A stretch of DNA of 20,519 bases from Lachnospiraceae bacterium UBA3692 (lineage in GTDB: Bacteria; Bacillota; Clostridia; Lachnospirales; Lachnospiraceae). Shown in pieces: positions 7,967-14,138 of this stretch (its first letter is position 1; each line of letters begins with the position of its first letter). Location of the stretch: NCBI GenBank assembly GCA_002372815.1, contig DFIR01000078.1:1-20519 (forward strand). The letters are read 5' to 3'. The notes under the pieces are model-generated. The model saw only the letters and a list, made by a program, of their open reading frames with translations, was not told the DNA's origin and ran no database searches. A program made the translations under genes and the position numbers.

Positions 7967-7984
7967 ACTGTTCCTCCGCGCCGT

Positions 7985-9670
7985 TTACTCCACTGCCAGG
8001 ATCATCGGCAGGATCATCGGTCTGCGCTGTGTCTTCTTCCAGAAATACTCGCTGAGCGCGTCCTTCACGGTGTTCCGGAGCCTCGTCCAGTCCGTGATGC
8101 CGCGGTCAAGCGCGTCCCAGAGCGCTTCCTGCGCGACCAGGTCGGCGCCGTTCATCAGTTCTTCCGCTTCCCTGATGTAGACGAAACCGCGGGACGTGAT
8201 CTCCGGTCCGGCTGCCAGCTGGCGGCCGCCGTCCGCCATCGCCCACGTCACGAGGACGATCCCGTCCTCCGCCAGGTGCTGGCGGTCCCTCAGGACGATG
8301 TTCCCGACATCGCCGATCCCGAGTCCGTCCACCAGGATGTTGCCCACATGGACGTCTCCCGTGATCTCCGCGCTGTCCGCATCCAGCTCCAGCACGTTGC
8401 CGGAGCGCAGCAGGAAGATGTTGTCGTCCGTGTATCCCAGCTGCCGCGCGATCTTGGACTGCGCGATCAGGTGCCGGTACTCCCCGTGTACGGGGATCGC
8501 GTATTTCGGCTGCACCAGTGTGTAGATCAGCTTGATCTCCTCCTGGCAGGGGTGTCCCGAGACGTGTACATCCTGGAAGATGACGTCCGCCCCCTTGAGC
8601 AGGAGCTTATTGATCACGGCTGTGACGGCCTTCTCGTTGCCCGGGATCGGGTGGGACGAGAAGATCACCGTGTCCTCCGGTCCGATCGAGATCTTCCGGT
8701 GGATGCTCTCCGCCATCCGGCTGAGCGCCGCCATGCTCTCGCCCTGGCTGCCCGTCGTGATGATCACGGTGCGGTTGCCGGGGTAGTTGCGGAGCTGGTC
8801 GATGTCGATCAGTGTGTTCTCCGGCACCTGCAGGCAGCCGAGTTCCGTCGCCGTATGGATGATGTTGACCATGCTGCGGCCTTCGACGACGACCTTCCTG
8901 CCGTACTTGTAAGCCGAATTGATGATCTGCTGCACGCGGTCCACGTTGGAGGCGAAGGTCGCGATGATGATCCGCGTATCCTTGTGCTCCTGGAACAGCG
9001 TGTCGATCGTGCTGCCCACGGTCCGCTCGGAGGCCGTGTAGCCCGGGCGCTCCGCGTTCGTGGAGTCGCACATCAGCGCGAGCACGCCCTTGCGGCCGAG
9101 CTCGGCGAAGCGCTGCAGATCGATGGCATCCCCGTATACCGGGGTGTAGTCAACTTTGAAATCGCCTGTGTGAACGACCGTGCCGACCGGCGAGGTGATC
9201 GCCAGCGCCGCGGCGTCCACGATGCTGTGGTTGGTCTTGATGAATTCGACGGTGAAATTCCCCGCCTCGATCACGTCCCCGAACTGCACCACGTGCCGCT
9301 CGGTCGTCTCCATCATCGCGTGCTCGGTGAGCTTGTGCTCGATGATGCCCATCGTCAGGCGCGTCCCGTAGACCGGCACGTTGATCCTGCGCAGGACGTA
9401 GGGCAGCGCGCCGATGTGGTCCTCGTGCCCGTGCGTGATGAAGAATCCTTTGACCTTTTCGATGTTCTCTTCCAGATAGGTCACATCCGGGATCACCAGG
9501 TCGATGCCGAACATGTCGTCCTCCGGGAACGCCAGCCCGCAGTCGACCACGATGATGCTGTCTCCAAATTCAAATGCGGTGATATTCATCCCGATCTGCT
9601 CAAGTCCTCCGAGGGGGATGATCTTCAGGCGTTCTTTCCGCCTGGCCGCTGTTTTCTTACGATTGCCCAA
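7985..9670 (-). CDS. rnjA: Ribonuclease J
   Basis: Metallo-beta-lactamase/beta-CASP ribonuclease with 5'-3' exonuclease and endonuclease activity, central to mRNA decay and rRNA maturation in Firmicutes. The 561 residues carry the zinc motif HGHEDH at 80-85, further metal ligands in TNHSIVDA and VVHTGDFKVD, and the beta-CASP motifs TGSQGE, SSHPIPGNE and HVSGHPCQEE. The C-terminal domain is complete. The most upstream plausible start is TTG at 9670, followed by GNRKKTAARRKERLKIIPLGG. No in-frame ATG exists nearby upstream. The ribosome binding site is unclear: GAGAG lies 4 bases away, AAAGGA about 15. A weak TTG start would limit synthesis. It lies 46 bases after the DUF1292 gene and 18 before the YceG-like gene. 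Whether this is RNase J1 or J2 cannot be decided from one copy. Confidence 0.96.
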   Translation of the reverse strand: MGNRKKTAARRKERLKIIPLGGLEQIGMNITAFEFGDSIIVVDCGLAFPEDDMFGIDLVIPDVTYLEENIEKVKGFFITHGHEDHIGALPYVLRRINVPVYGTRLTMGIIEHKLTEHAMMETTERHVVQFGDVIEAGNFTVEFIKTNHSIVDAAALAITSPVGTVVHTGDFKVDYTPVYGDAIDLQRFAELGRKGVLALMCDSTNAERPGYTASERTVGSTIDTLFQEHKDTRIIIATFASNVDRVQQIINSAYKYGRKVVVEGRSMVNIIHTATELGCLQVPENTLIDIDQLRNYPGNRTVIITTGSQGESMAALSRMAESIHRKISIGPEDTVIFSSHPIPGNEKAVTAVINKLLLKGADVIFQDVHVSGHPCQEEIKLIYTLVQPKYAIPVHGEYRHLIAQSKIARQLGYTDDNIFLLRSGNVLELDADSAEITGDVHVGNILVDGLGIGDVGNIVLRDRQHLAEDGIVLVTWAMADGGRQLAAGPEITSRGFVYIREAEELMNGADLVAQEALWDALDRGITDWTRLRNTVKDALSEYFWKKTQRRPMILPMILAVE

Positions 9671-9716
9671 ATTACTCTCTGTATTTCCTTTCTTCTGTTT
9701 CCGTATCTCTCTGTGG

Positions 9717-10004
9717 TCACTCTTCGACCGTGATGCCCAGTTCCTCCAGTTCGTCCTGCATCAGGACCAGGACGGCGTTCATCTCGTTCTCGTCCGTCAC
9801 GATCTCGTATTCCTCGTATGCCTCGTCCTCGGAGCACTCCGCCGCGCGAAGCAGGAAGATCTCTCCTTCAAAATCGGGATCCTCGGGGTCCACTTCCTCG
9901 GCCGCAAGATATTTCCGCCCGGCAAGGCGGTTCTCTGTCAGCGGGTGAAGGCACAGCTGCTCCCCGTCCTCTGCCGTCAGCGTCATGATTTCCAGTTCTT
10001 CCAT
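9717..10004 (-). CDS. DUF1292 family small acidic protein
   Basis: The 95-residue acidic protein starts MEELEIMTLTAEDGEQL and contains FEGEIFLLRAAE and YEIVTDENEMNAVLVLMQDEL. It matches the DUF1292 family (Bacillus YrzB), which is typically found directly downstream of ireB and ruvX in Firmicutes. Its biochemical role is not established. No membrane segment or cysteine pair suggestive of a cofactor is seen. The open frame extends upstream to 10121 into ruvX; the ATG at 10004 is preferred because it directly follows GGAGAGAGGACAG and matches family length. It begins 19 bases after the ruvX stop. Confidence 0.88.
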   Translation of the reverse strand: MEELEIMTLTAEDGEQLCLHPLTENRLAGRKYLAAEEVDPEDPDFEGEIFLLRAAECSEDEAYEEYEIVTDENEMNAVLVLMQDELEELGITVEE

Positions 10005-10023
10005 CTGTCCTCTCTCCTGTCGT

Positions 10024-10482
10024 TCACGGAGTCCCTTCCTCCGCGAGCATCTTCTGCAGCTCCGTGCGGTGGTTCTCCATGTATTCCTGTAAAATAACAC
10101 TGGCCGCCAGCATATCCACATACTGCCGGCGGTCCTGTCTCCGGATGCCCATCCGGTCCATCATCTCGTCCGCCTCCACGGTCGTGAGGCGCTCGTCAGA
10201 CAGCTCCACGGGCAGTCCCGTCCTCTGTGTGACCAGGTCCCGGAAGCGCAGTGTCTCCCCGACGCGCACGCCTTCCGAGGTGTCCATGTGCACCGGCTTG
10301 CCGAGCACGATGAGGCGGATGTCCTCCTCGCGCACGATCTCCGCGATGCGCGCAAGGGTCCTGCGCAGCTGGTGTTCGCGCTCCCTGCGGAGGATCTCCC
10401 GGGGCTGCGAAGTCATGAGCAGCGCGTCGCTCACCGCGACGCCCACTGTGCGCGACCCGTAGTCAAGTCCCATGATCTTCAT
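10024..10482 (-). CDS. ruvX: RuvX/YqgF-type Holliday junction resolvase-like nuclease
   Basis: RNase H-fold protein implicated in pre-16S rRNA 5' processing and, by fold, Holliday junction resolution. The 152 residues start MKIMGLDYGSRTVGVAVSD, with the first catalytic aspartate at D7. LIVLGKPVHMDTSEG corresponds to the usual VGLP-x-x-MDG segment, LSDERLTTVEA is the second conserved block, and YVDMLAASVILQEYM contains the last catalytic aspartate. The start at 10482 is supported by GGAATTGAAGG, which overlaps the end of ireB. An internal ATG three codons later is less likely because the first strand would lose its lead residues. It sits 10 bases after ireB and 19 before the DUF1292 gene, the conserved Firmicute order. 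Confidence 0.94.
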   Translation of the reverse strand: MKIMGLDYGSRTVGVAVSDALLMTSQPREILRREREHQLRRTLARIAEIVREEDIRLIVLGKPVHMDTSEGVRVGETLRFRDLVTQRTGLPVELSDERLTTVEADEMMDRMGIRRQDRRQYVDMLAASVILQEYMENHRTELQKMLAEEGTP

Positions 10483-10492
10483 CGGCAGGCCT

Positions 10493-10780
10493 TCAATTCC
10501 GGAGCTCTTCCCATCCGTGGCTGGAGATGTAGCTGCGGAGGATCTCCTCCACCAGCTCGTCCCGCTCCACCTTCATGATCAGGCTTCTGGCGCCGCTGTG
10601 GTTCGTGATATACGTGGGATCGCCGGACATGATATAGCCCACGATCTGGTTCACCGGATCGTATCCCTTCTCGTTCAGCGCCTCGTAGACGACGGAGAGG
10701 ACCTTCTCCACGCCGCTCATCTGATCCTGCTGTACTTTGAAGAACTGGGTATCCTGCAATTCACGATTCTGTCTGGTCAT
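10493..10780 (-). CDS. ireB: IreB family regulatory phosphoprotein
   Basis: The 95-residue protein belongs to the UPF0297/YrzL family. In Enterococcus faecalis IreB is phosphorylated by the Ser/Thr kinase IreK and acts negatively on cephalosporin resistance. Family motifs are clear: TQFFKVQ near the N-terminus (the phosphorylated threonines of IreB lie here), VLSVVYEALNEKGYDPVNQI, VGYIMSGDPTYITNHSGAR and VERDELVEEIL. The C-terminus SSHGWEELRN extends slightly beyond short relatives. An open frame continues to 10855, but that region overlaps the predicted promoter, so the ATG at 10780 (preceded by AGAGG) is the start. First gene of the left-hand operon. A link to envelope control fits the YceG-like gene downstream (inference). 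Confidence 0.94.
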   Translation of the reverse strand: MTRQNRELQDTQFFKVQQDQMSGVEKVLSVVYEALNEKGYDPVNQIVGYIMSGDPTYITNHSGARSLIMKVERDELVEEILRSYISSHGWEELRN

Positions 10781-10822
10781 ACCGGCCTCTTTTCTGTCTC
10801 TGTCCCGACATGCATAAAAGGG

Positions 10823-10840
10823 CATACTAAAACATACTAA
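10823..10840. repeat. Tandem CATACTAA direct repeat at the ireB transcription start
   Basis: CATACTAA occurs at 10823-10830 and 10833-10840, exactly ten bases apart, one helical turn. On the transcribed strand this reads TTAGTATG twice. It lies immediately downstream of the -10 box and overlaps the predicted start site (about 10837), a position suited to a repressor operator. Could also be chance in an AT-richer stretch. Confidence 0.4.
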
Positions 10841-10843
10841 CCT

Positions 10844-10872
10844 ATTGTACTCCATCCGATTGCGCGATTCAA
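10844..10872 (-). promoter_or_regulatory. Sigma-A-type promoter for the ireB operon
   Basis: On the minus strand TTGAAT (10867-10872, four of six matching TTGACA) is separated by exactly 17 bases from TACAAT (10844-10849, five of six matching TATAAT). Transcription would start near 10837, giving a leader of about 57 bases before the ireB ATG at 10780. The position in the only long intergenic region supports it. Confidence 0.75.
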
Positions 10873-11053
10873 GGGGCTGTTGCGCGGTAACCGGACAGGC
10901 TCCTGCGCGATGGGGAAACCGCGGATCTCTCCGCCCCCGCAGCGGTCCGAAAATGCCGGAAATGCCGGAAAAACCGTGACTTTTCGTTTTTTTCCAGCTT
11001 TGTTTAGAACTTCTTCATGAATTGGAAATTGGTATTTTAGAACTGTAGTGTAA
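10873..11053. other. Non-coding region with tandem repeat and AT-rich stretch
   Basis: No convincing gene on either strand. The part near 10890-10950 is GC-rich with short dyads. A perfect tandem 9-mer AAATGCCGG follows at 10951-10959 and 10960-10968. From about 10975 to 11060 the DNA is strikingly AT-rich compared with the rest of the window, with a run of seven T at 10987-10993. This is likely regulatory or spacer DNA between two divergent predicted promoters. Confidence 0.5.
11003..11044. repeat. Direct repeat TTTAGAACT upstream of the candidate small RNA
   Basis: The 9-mer TTTAGAACT occurs at 11003-11011 and again at 11036-11044, start-to-start distance 33 bases (about three helical turns). 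The second copy falls between the expected -35 and -10 positions of the plus-strand TATAAT box at 11054, the first about 50 bases upstream. A possible regulator site pair; no known motif recognised. Confidence 0.4.
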
Positions 11054-11059
11054 TATAAT
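11054..11059 (+). promoter_or_regulatory. Perfect -10 box (TATAAT) facing the candidate small RNA
   Basis: TATAAT on the plus strand. The best -35 candidate is TTGGTA at 11029-11034, with a long 19-base spacer. A TG at 11049-11050 is two bases too far upstream for a standard extended -10. The -10 is perfect but the -35 is mediocre, which would fit an activated or regulated promoter. Confidence 0.4.
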
Positions 11060-11065
11060 CATTGT

Positions 11066-11208
11066 AAACGAGAGAGCGGTCAGCAACTCTCCCCCCTCAG
11101 ATGATCGCTTCTCGATTATACAAATGATTTACATACTCCCCCTTTCAGAAGAAGCCCTTCGCATCAGCGCCGGAATCCGGATCCGATGCGAAGGGCTTCT
11201 TCTTTCTG
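11066..11208 (+). ncRNA. Candidate C-rich-loop small regulatory RNA
   Basis: Predicted from structure only. About seven bases after TATAAT the plus strand forms a 13-bp hairpin with one bulged G and one G-T pair (11069-11082 with 11102-11114). Its 19-base loop contains CTCTCCCCCCTC (six C at 11091-11096). A linker then carries a second C-rich stretch, CTCCCCC (11136-11142). The perfect 19-bp hairpin at 11147-11203 with CTTCTTCTTTCT at its 3' side closes it as a terminator. Firmicute small RNAs such as RsaE/RoxS, LhrC and the streptococcal csRNAs use C-rich single-stranded loops to pair with Shine-Dalgarno sequences, so the layout suggests that mode of action (inference). No protein-coding potential is visible. 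I cannot assign it to a named family. Confidence 0.4.
11147..11203. terminator. Bidirectional hairpin terminator with perfect 19-bp stem
   Basis: AGAAGAAGCCCTTCGCATC (11147-11165) pairs perfectly with GATGCGAAGGGCTTCTTCT (11185-11203). The 19-base loop holds a further CCGG/CCGG mini-stem (11170-11173 with 11177-11180). It begins 29 bases after the alpha-galactosidase stop. In both directions the 5' arm is A-rich at its base and the 3' arm ends CTTCTTCT. On the plus strand TTCT continues after the stem, but on the minus strand GAAAGGGGG follows, so termination should be better in the plus direction. Confidence 0.75.
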
Positions 11209-11232
11209 CCGCTCTCAGCCGGCGGCGCGGGA

Positions 11233-13461
11233 TCAGTCGACCTGCGCGTAGGTCGCCTGCAGATAGATCTGGATGCAGCCGTACTCCCCCTGCAGATCCG
11301 TCAGCGGGACGCCGCACTCCATCAGCATCCTGCCGGTGTAGATCTCCCCGTTCTCCTCTTCCAGGTAGCTCCGGTCGGGATCGAGGCCGCACAGGCGGAC
11401 CCGGTAAGCGGGCGCGTTGGCCTGCGGATCCAGCAGCACCGCGGTCATCAGGCACTGGCGGCGGTCCTCCGAGACGTAGGCCCAGGCGGTGAAGGGCGCG
11501 TCCTTCACGGGCGGGACCAGTCTGTAGAGGACGCACTCCGCGGCGAGGGTCCGGAAGCGCTTCACGTCCTGGATCTGGCGGCGGATCTCCTCCTTCTCCC
11601 CGATGGTCAGCCCGGAAGGGTTCAGCTCGTAGCCGAAGGTCGCGGACATCGCCACGGCCGCCCGGGTCCGGAGCGGGACCGTCCTGCCGGTCATCGCGTT
11701 GGGGCAGGCCGAGACATGCGCGCCGGTCACGACCGCGGGGTAGGCGAAGGAGCTGCCATACTGGATCTGCAGCCGCTCGACGGCATCCGTGTTGTCGCTG
11801 CACCAGATCTGCGGCGTGTAATACAGCATGCCCGCGTCGAACCTGCCGCCGCCTCCGCAGCAGCCCTCAAAGAGGATCTGCGGGTATCTCGCGGTAAGCT
11901 TCTCCAGGAAATCATAGACACCCAGCATGTACCGGTATTCGAGCGTCCCGCGGTTCTGCCATGTGCTCCCCGCGCTGTACACGTCGCTCAGGCTCCGGTT
12001 GCAGTCGATCTTCACGTACTCGATCTTCGCGCTGTCCAGGACCGCCGAGATCCTTGCGAAGATCTCGTCGCGGACCTCCCGGCGGGTGAAATCCAGCACG
12101 AGCTGGCTGCGGCTCCTTGTGAACGCTCTCCCCGGCACCTTCATCGCCCAGTCGGGGTGTGCCCGGTACAGGTCGCTGTCCTCCGAGACCATCTCCGGCT
12201 CGATCCAGAGGCCGAACTGCAGGCCGGTCCCGTGGATCTTCTCGGACAGCTTGGCCAGGCTCATGCCCAGCTTCTCCTCATTGGGATACCAGTCGCCCAG
12301 GCCGGAGGTGTCGTCGTCGCGCTTCCCGAACCACCCGTCGTCCATGACGAGCATCTCCGCGCCGAGTTCCGCGGCTTCCATGCCCATCCGGACGATCGTC
12401 TCCCCGGTGAAGCGGAAATAGGCGGCCTCCCAGCTGTTGAAGAGGATCGGGCGGGGCCTGCCGGCCCACTCCCCGCGCACGATGTGGGTGCGCACGAGCC
12501 TGTGCAGGCGGTGCGTCAGGATGCCGAAGCCCTGCTCCGAGCAGCACATGGCGCACTCAGGCGTGAAGAAGCTCTCCCCCGGCGCCAGGGGATAATCCAG
12601 CTGTTCGTCGCCGATCCCCATCACGAACCGGGTCTGCAGGAGCGGATCCACCTCCGCGCCGGCGCTGAAGCTGCCGCTGTAGAGCAGCAGGAAGCCCCAG
12701 GTCCTGCCGTGTGTCTCGCCGGCATCCCGGTCGCAGAGGATCATGAACGGGTTCAGGGCATGTCCGGAGTGCCCTCTGCGGCTCTCGATGACATACCGTC
12801 CCTGCCCGAGGGTCTGTCTCTGCGGGATCCTCTCCCGCCCGTACCTGCCGGCAAAGGTCACCGTATCCAGCCGGTCATACATCCAGTCGACGCAGGCGCT
12901 CGCCGCGCGGTTGACGTACAGGTTCCCTCTGCGGTCCTTCGAGGCGCGGATCTCCGCCGCCCGGGTGATCACATCGGCACCGGCCAGCACGCCGTACCAC
13001 AGGGACACCTCCACCCCTGCCTCTTCGTCGGCGAGGTCGATGCGGAGCGTCTCCGCGTCCTCCGGCGCCGCGTGGACAGCCGGCAGCCCCGGCAGTCCGT
13101 ACTTGCCCGGCAGGACCTCATGTCCCCGGTACCGCAGGCGGCACCCGGATACGCCGTCCTCATCCCGGACCGCCAGCGCCGTCTGGCGCTGGTCGCCGCT
13201 GCCCGCACAGGGATATTCCTGCGGCAGGGTGTCCAGCGAACAGGTCCTGTCCCGGCCGCGGCCGTCCGGACCTCCGGCTTCCGAGGGATTGCCGTGGAAG
13301 CCGCGGTCGCGCATCTGCAGCATGTAGCTGCTGCTGCCCTCGATGCGGGGCCCATAATACAGATGCAGCAGATGGCCGAAGCCGTCTGCCTGCATCTGAT
13401 AAGTCGTGTGCATGGTCTGCAGCGTGAAGATCCGCTGCGAAGCGTCATATAAGATCGCCAT
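11233..13461 (-). CDS. GH36 alpha-galactosidase (cytoplasmic)
   Basis: Hydrolyses terminal alpha-1,6-galactose from raffinose-family sugars or melibiose. The 742-residue length fits the large tetrameric GH36 subgroup. Motifs include MDDGWFGKRDDDTSGLGDW (373-391), GLWIEPEMVSEDSDLYRAHP (417-436), the nucleophile D486 in YVKIDCNRSLSD, FEGCCGGGGRFD (531-542) and the acid/base region CSDNTDAVERL (554-564). The first 330 residues form the usual beta-supersandwich domain, and a beta-rich C-terminus follows the barrel. No signal peptide, so substrates must be imported. The open frame reaches 13557, but the ATG at 13461 with GGAGGAGAGT just upstream is the start; the longer form would overlap the Nudix gene. 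It lies 32 bases after that gene. No sugar transporter or regulator is nearby. Confidence 0.95.
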   Translation of the reverse strand: MAILYDASQRIFTLQTMHTTYQMQADGFGHLLHLYYGPRIEGSSSYMLQMRDRGFHGNPSEAGGPDGRGRDRTCSLDTLPQEYPCAGSGDQRQTALAVRDEDGVSGCRLRYRGHEVLPGKYGLPGLPAVHAAPEDAETLRIDLADEEAGVEVSLWYGVLAGADVITRAAEIRASKDRRGNLYVNRAASACVDWMYDRLDTVTFAGRYGRERIPQRQTLGQGRYVIESRRGHSGHALNPFMILCDRDAGETHGRTWGFLLLYSGSFSAGAEVDPLLQTRFVMGIGDEQLDYPLAPGESFFTPECAMCCSEQGFGILTHRLHRLVRTHIVRGEWAGRPRPILFNSWEAAYFRFTGETIVRMGMEAAELGAEMLVMDDGWFGKRDDDTSGLGDWYPNEEKLGMSLAKLSEKIHGTGLQFGLWIEPEMVSEDSDLYRAHPDWAMKVPGRAFTRSRSQLVLDFTRREVRDEIFARISAVLDSAKIEYVKIDCNRSLSDVYSAGSTWQNRGTLEYRYMLGVYDFLEKLTARYPQILFEGCCGGGGRFDAGMLYYTPQIWCSDNTDAVERLQIQYGSSFAYPAVVTGAHVSACPNAMTGRTVPLRTRAAVAMSATFGYELNPSGLTIGEKEEIRRQIQDVKRFRTLAAECVLYRLVPPVKDAPFTAWAYVSEDRRQCLMTAVLLDPQANAPAYRVRLCGLDPDRSYLEEENGEIYTGRMLMECGVPLTDLQGEYGCIQIYLQATYAQVD

Positions 13462-13493
13462 ACTCTCCTCCGTGAGACGTGTGTCCGTGCCGG

Positions 13494-14102
13494 TCAGATG
13501 CCGAGGAACGCAAACGGCTCGGGATCCGTGAGAAAATGCATCAGCTGATAGGCGCACATCACCGCCACGCGCTCCTCGCGCAGGATGCGGCGCACCTCCG
13601 CGCGGTCCGCCAGCACGATCTGCATCTCCTCCGTGTCCTCGAGATAGCGGTCGGAGACCGTGCCGTCGGCATATCCGTAGACCGCCGCGCAGGACTCGTC
13701 CGTCATGCCCACCGTGGTGAACCGCGGCGCCTCGAACATCGGGTCCACATCGACCGGCGTCAGCGTGAGGCCCGTCTCCTCGTGCATCTCGCGCACGGCC
13801 GCCGTGCGGAAATCCTCTCCGTGCTCCACCAGTCCGGCCGGGAATTCATAGATATAGCCCCCGATCGGGTACCGGTACTGCCGGACCAGCACGACGCGGT
13901 CCCTGGCGGGACCGTAGAGCGCGTAGATCAGCACGCCGTCCGGGTGATTCTCCCCGGTCACAAGTTTGAGGTCCTCCTCCCGCTCCGCGCGGGAGGCGAC
14001 GTAGTAGGGGATGTGCTCCCCTTTTCTCGTCACCGCGTCCAGTTCATAGAGATTCAGGAAGCGGTTCCTGGTCTGGGGTCTGATACTCTCGACGGATGCC
14101 AT
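13494..14102 (-). CDS. Nudix hydrolase, ADP-ribose pyrophosphatase-like
   Basis: Cleaves a nucleoside diphosphate linked to another group; ADP-ribose is the likely substrate by resemblance to Firmicute NudF-type enzymes. The 202-residue protein has a complete Nudix box from G90 to L112 (G-x5-E-x7-REMHEETGL), preceded by VVLVRQYRYPIGGYIYEFPAG, the segment common to ADP-ribose pyrophosphatases. The C-terminal 40 residues (VLADRAEVRRILREERVAVM) form the usual closing helix. Start ATG at 14102 has GGAGGG nine bases upstream. It lies 36 bases after the L,D-transpeptidase and 32 before the alpha-galactosidase. Exact substrate is not determinable from sequence. Confidence 0.88.
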   Translation of the reverse strand: MASVESIRPQTRNRFLNLYELDAVTRKGEHIPYYVASRAEREEDLKLVTGENHPDGVLIYALYGPARDRVVLVRQYRYPIGGYIYEFPAGLVEHGEDFRTAAVREMHEETGLTLTPVDVDPMFEAPRFTTVGMTDESCAAVYGYADGTVSDRYLEDTEEMQIVLADRAEVRRILREERVAVMCAYQLMHFLTDPEPFAFLGI

Positions 14103-14138
14103 GATGGCGGTCCCTCCGTTCTTTCCTCCGGTCTGCCG

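Noticed and set aside
7403..9733. 776-codon plus-strand ORF
   Set aside because: It is wholly antisense to RNase J and its neighbours, has Asp/Arg/Val/Leu-rich shadow composition and no family resemblance, while the minus-strand genes have intact catalytic motifs.
10781..10855. Longer ireB start at 10855
   Set aside because: It would place the start within the promoter -10 region and add residues unrelated to the family; a ribosome binding site lies before 10780.
10971..10995. Run of seven T with A-rich partner as an intrinsic terminator
   Set aside because: The possible stem is almost all A-T with a bulge and would be very weak; no upstream plus-strand gene needs it.
11066..11208. tRNA, 6S RNA or a riboswitch as the identity of the intergenic RNA
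   Set aside because: No tRNA cloverleaf or TTC-type arm, no long open-bubble rod as in 6S RNA, and no downstream plus-strand gene that a riboswitch could control.
11716..13452. 578-codon plus-strand ORF
   Set aside because: Antisense shadow of the GH36 gene; GC-rich third positions suppress stop codons in this frame.
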